Assembly: GCA_029054965.1 (NCBI GenBank)
Contig: JAIDEF010000299.1
Span: forward strand, 1-7,015
Source of the DNA: Eubacterium sp.
GTDB lineage: Bacteria; Bacillota; Clostridia; Oscillospirales; Acutalibacteraceae
Direction: 5' to 3'
Length of the DNA: 7,015 bases
A program made the position numbers and the translations under genes. This document shows, one piece after another, positions 5,218-7,015 of the stretch. Within the stretch, counting starts at the first letter, position 1. Each line of letters begins with the position of its first letter. Below the pieces are notes generated by a model that had not been told where the DNA came from, did not search any database, and was given only the letters and a program-made list of their open reading frames with translations.

Positions 5218-6158
5218 TTGAATTTTCTCTCCTTATAATCATCAAGCAATTCAATATTATTTGCCTGAAAGGTTTTGCTGTTAAGATAACTCAATACATT
5301 TTCGTCGCTGAAATCAAAATGCAGCTTGTAGCTGTAGAGAGCCTGCCTGTACCTGCCCTTTTCTTTACCATATTTGCCGTCACCATAAAGGGGATGACCT
5401 ATATGTGCAAGGTGTGCCCTTATCTGGTGTGTTCTTCCTGTGTGGAGCTTAACCTCCAGCAGTGAAGCATTCGGATAATAATCAAGAACAGTGTACTCAG
5501 TAATGATTTTTTTTGAGTTTGGTACTTGATTATCTGTTACAGTGACCATATTTTTCTTTTCGTTTTTTGTAAGATATGCACTCAGCAGCTCATTTGGTCT
5601 GCTCATTTTTCCGTGAACAACAGTTAGATAATATTTTTCGATTTCACGTGCTTTGATTTTATCATTGATAATTTTTAACGCCTGTGAATTTTTTGCGGCA
5701 ATTACAATACCGCCTGTGTTTCGGTCAATTCTGTTGGCAAGAGAAGGGGTAAAAGTTGATGCTTCCGGATCCCATTCCTTTTTGTCATAAAGGTATCTTT
5801 TAAGCCGTGCAACAATGTTGTCAATATAATCCTTTCCGTCAGGGTGACAAAGCACACCAACCTTCTTGTTAATAAGAATTATGTTTTCATCCTCATAGAT
5901 TATATCCAAATCTGTTGATGCATTTAAGAAATCGTAGTGCTTTTTTCTTATTTCAAGTACGTCATCCTTTAAGTAAAGTTCAAGCAAATCACCGCTGTTT
6001 AATACCTGCTCAGGTGTGCAGCGTTTTTTGTTAACCTTGATATTCTTTTTTCTTATTTCCTTATACATTAAGGATTTTGGCAGCCTGTCAAAGGTTTTGC
6101 TGATAAACCTGTCAACCCTGCCACCGGCATCCTTATCGGTAATTATAAAGCTTTTCAT
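5214..6158 (-). CDS. RluA-family RNA pseudouridine synthase
   Basis: The product should convert a specific uridine in rRNA or tRNA to pseudouridine in the cytoplasm; the target base cannot be told from sequence. The 314-residue length is usual for the family. An N-terminal S4-like RNA-binding region covers about 1-65 (GRVDRFISKTF, then VNKKR and GDLLEL). The catalytic domain follows: DIIYEDENIILINKKVGVLCHP (86-106), the catalytic loop NRIDRNTGG with the presumed nucleophile D145, and GRTHQIRAHLAHIGHPLYGD (241-260). The usual HRLDRDTSG appears with Asn for His and other changes, while the key R-x-D remains. The start follows the TAA of the upstream gene with no gap, with AAGGA eight bases before the ATG inside that gene; the stop overlaps the next ATG. 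This indicates one operon with coupled translation. Calling it RluC or RluD would be over-precise. Confidence 0.93.
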   Translation of the reverse strand: MKSFIITDKDAGGRVDRFISKTFDRLPKSLMYKEIRKKNIKVNKKRCTPEQVLNSGDLLELYLKDDVLEIRKKHYDFLNASTDLDIIYEDENIILINKKVGVLCHPDGKDYIDNIVARLKRYLYDKKEWDPEASTFTPSLANRIDRNTGGIVIAAKNSQALKIINDKIKAREIEKYYLTVVHGKMSRPNELLSAYLTKNEKKNMVTVTDNQVPNSKKIITEYTVLDYYPNASLLEVKLHTGRTHQIRAHLAHIGHPLYGDGKYGKEKGRYRQALYSYKLHFDFSDENVLSYLNSKTFQANNIELLDDYKERKFK

Positions 6159-6662
6159 TTACTGTTCCTTAGCTTTTTTCTCTTCCTCAAGCTCCTGAAT
6201 TTCCTTATAGAACATATTGGCTTTTACATAAACCTCAATGTATCCTCTGATAACCTCTGCCATTTCACCCTTTTTATAGGGGTTAAGCAGAATATGCTCG
6301 TCGTCATCAATAGCAAGCGGACCTTTTTCATAGTCATTGAAGGTCGGCATAAGTGAATAGCTGTCTTTTGTTTTTACAATAGAAAGCAGCGTGTAATCTG
6401 CCGTTGCGTTAACAAAACCCTTTTTCTTAGTGTATTTTTCAATGGTTGAAAGAGGGGAGTTATCGTTGTGCTTTTTTGTGTAGCAGTAGGATATAACCTC
6501 CTCAATAAAGCTCTCAAGCTGTGTGTCGCTGTACGGAGCCTTGAGAAGAACAACCTTGTCAATATCGGCAATGCCGTATTTATCGCTTTCTCCGCAGGGG
6601 ATACCAATCATATTTTCATTTTCATCTACATAAACACTTATTGTGTAAAAATCCTTGTCCAT
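6159..6662 (-). CDS. Conserved-looking acidic soluble protein of unknown function
   Basis: The product is not recognised. It has 167 residues, no signal peptide or membrane segment, and is acidic overall. The N-terminal half alternates strands and charged turns (YTISVYVDENENMIGIPCG, then DKVVLLKAPYSD), followed by a helix (about 46-63, LESFIEEVISYCY). The C-terminal end is a long charged helix (about 132-167) rich in Glu and Lys, probably a coiled coil. It is the first gene of the minus-strand operon and its TAA is immediately followed by the ATG of the pseudouridine synthase. That is strong evidence that it is a real gene co-expressed with an RNA-modifying enzyme; a functional link is only a guess. 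The start is supported by AGAGGTG just upstream. Confidence 0.75.
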   Translation of the reverse strand: MDKDFYTISVYVDENENMIGIPCGESDKYGIADIDKVVLLKAPYSDTQLESFIEEVISYCYTKKHNDNSPLSTIEKYTKKKGFVNATADYTLLSIVKTKDSYSLMPTFNDYEKGPLAIDDDEHILLNPYKKGEMAEVIRGYIEVYVKANMFYKEIQELEEEKKAKEQ

Positions 6663-6690
6663 AATACACCTCTTAAATATGAATATATTA

Positions 6691-6719
6691 ATTATAGCTT
6701 ATATTGAATAAAAAAACAA
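6691..6719 (-). promoter_or_regulatory. Possible promoter of the minus-strand operon
   Basis: On the minus strand a perfect TATAAT (6691-6696) lies about 28 bases before the ATG at 6662. The hexamer 17 bases upstream, TTGTTT (6714-6719), is a poor -35. It is the best candidate in the divergent gap of 112 bases. Confidence 0.4.
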
Positions 6720-6730
6720 CAGTATATTAA

Positions 6731-6759
6731 TTGAAAAAGCTTCTGTCATATGTTAATAT
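6731..6759 (+). promoter_or_regulatory. Extended -10 promoter of the dehydrogenase gene
   Basis: TTGAAA (6731-6736), a 17-base spacer and TAATAT (6754-6759) preceded by TGT, an extended -10. The predicted transcription start is near 6766, only about nine bases before the ATG at 6775, so the leader would be little more than the ribosome binding site GGTGA (6766-6770). Confidence 0.6.
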
Positions 6760-6774
6760 GTAAATGGTGATTAT

Positions 6775-7015
6775 ATGAAAAAGGTGTTAATTACAGGAGG
6801 GGCAACAGGAATAGGAAAAGCCTGTGCACTGCTGTTTAAGAAAAAGGGCTATGAGGTTTATATAACCTATAATAAAACCGCACCTGATTTTGACGGTGTT
6901 ACTGCAATTAAATGTGATTTGCAGAATATTGTTGATATCAAAAAGGTGTTTTACCGAATGGGCAGTATTGATGTGCTTGTAAACAATGCCGGTGTCAGCC
7001 TTATTAAACAAATTA
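6775..7015 (+). CDS. Short-chain dehydrogenase/reductase, N-terminal part (3' end outside window)
   Basis: An open frame from the ATG at 6775 runs off the right edge after 80 codons. It encodes an NAD(P)-binding Rossmann fold of the classical SDR family: MKKVLITGGATGIGKACA carries the TGxxxGIG cofactor motif at residues 7-14, a CDL segment follows (about 47-49), and the NNAG motif lies in IDVLVNNAGVS (about 65-75). FabG-type 3-oxoacyl-ACP reductases share all of these, but the catalytic Ser-Tyr-Lys residues are beyond the window, so the substrate cannot be assigned. GGTGA five bases upstream is the likely ribosome binding site. It is divergent from the minus-strand operon and has its own promoter. 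Confidence 0.9.
   Translation, partial: MKKVLITGGATGIGKACALLFKKKGYEVYITYNKTAPDFDGVTAIKCDLQNIVDIKKVFYRMGSIDVLVNNAGVSLIKQI

Noticed and set aside
6787..7011. Minus-strand open frame opposite the dehydrogenase
   Set aside because: The + strand carries clear SDR motifs (TGGATGIG, NNAG), so the minus-strand frame is a shadow.
1..7015. CRISPR array, tRNA, rRNA, transposase or integrase
   Set aside because: No regularly spaced repeats, no tRNA-like cloverleaf and no transposase or recombinase motifs were seen in any frame; the only long repeats are the paralogous genes and their leaders.

Overview
The window looks like a piece of chromosome from a low-GC, Gram-positive clostridial bacterium, perhaps a Ruminococcus-like gut Oscillospiraceae. 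The support is AT-rich DNA, strong GGAGG-type ribosome binding sites, TTGACA-type promoters, U-tract terminators and a clostridial-looking RluA-family enzyme. This placement is an inference; no marker gene fixes the taxon.

Left half (1-3683) is an accessory-looking block on the + strand. It opens with the 3' end of a gene whose product resembles a C39/papain-like cysteine peptidase. Thirteen bases later begins the first of three tandem paralogues (285-1178, 1498-2424, 2745-3683). Each encodes a signal peptide, a strongly diverged acidic ectodomain of about 240 residues, a short Ser/Thr/Pro stalk, one small-residue-rich membrane helix and a KKKK cytoplasmic tail. I recognise no known family. 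Copies 2 and 3 are each preceded by a homologous intergenic module of about 320 bases, holding the terminator of the gene before, a sigma-A-type promoter and a short leader reading frame. That leader is a closed 19-codon ORF before copy 2, but runs in frame into the signal peptide before copy 3. Copy 1 has no such module and is probably read with the peptidase gene.

The middle (3788-4702) holds a separately promoted gene for a membrane protein with a CxxC-x10-CxxC zinc ribbon and an acidic, tyrosine-rich C-terminal region with DxDG-type repeats. A 16-bp perfect hairpin (4721-4756) closes it and also ends the convergent operon.

The right half is a tight minus-strand operon read from 6662 down to 4759: an unrecognised acidic soluble protein, an RluA-family pseudouridine synthase and a two-helix membrane protein with a possible PH-like domain. 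The genes abut (TAA followed directly by ATG) or overlap (ATGA), so coupled translation is likely. Divergent from it, at the right edge, starts a short-chain dehydrogenase/reductase cut by the window end.

The best candidate for something undescribed is the left block: a probable cysteine peptidase followed by a tandem, locally homogenised but ectodomain-diversified family of single-pass membrane proteins with duplicated regulatory leaders. Its function cannot be read from the sequence.
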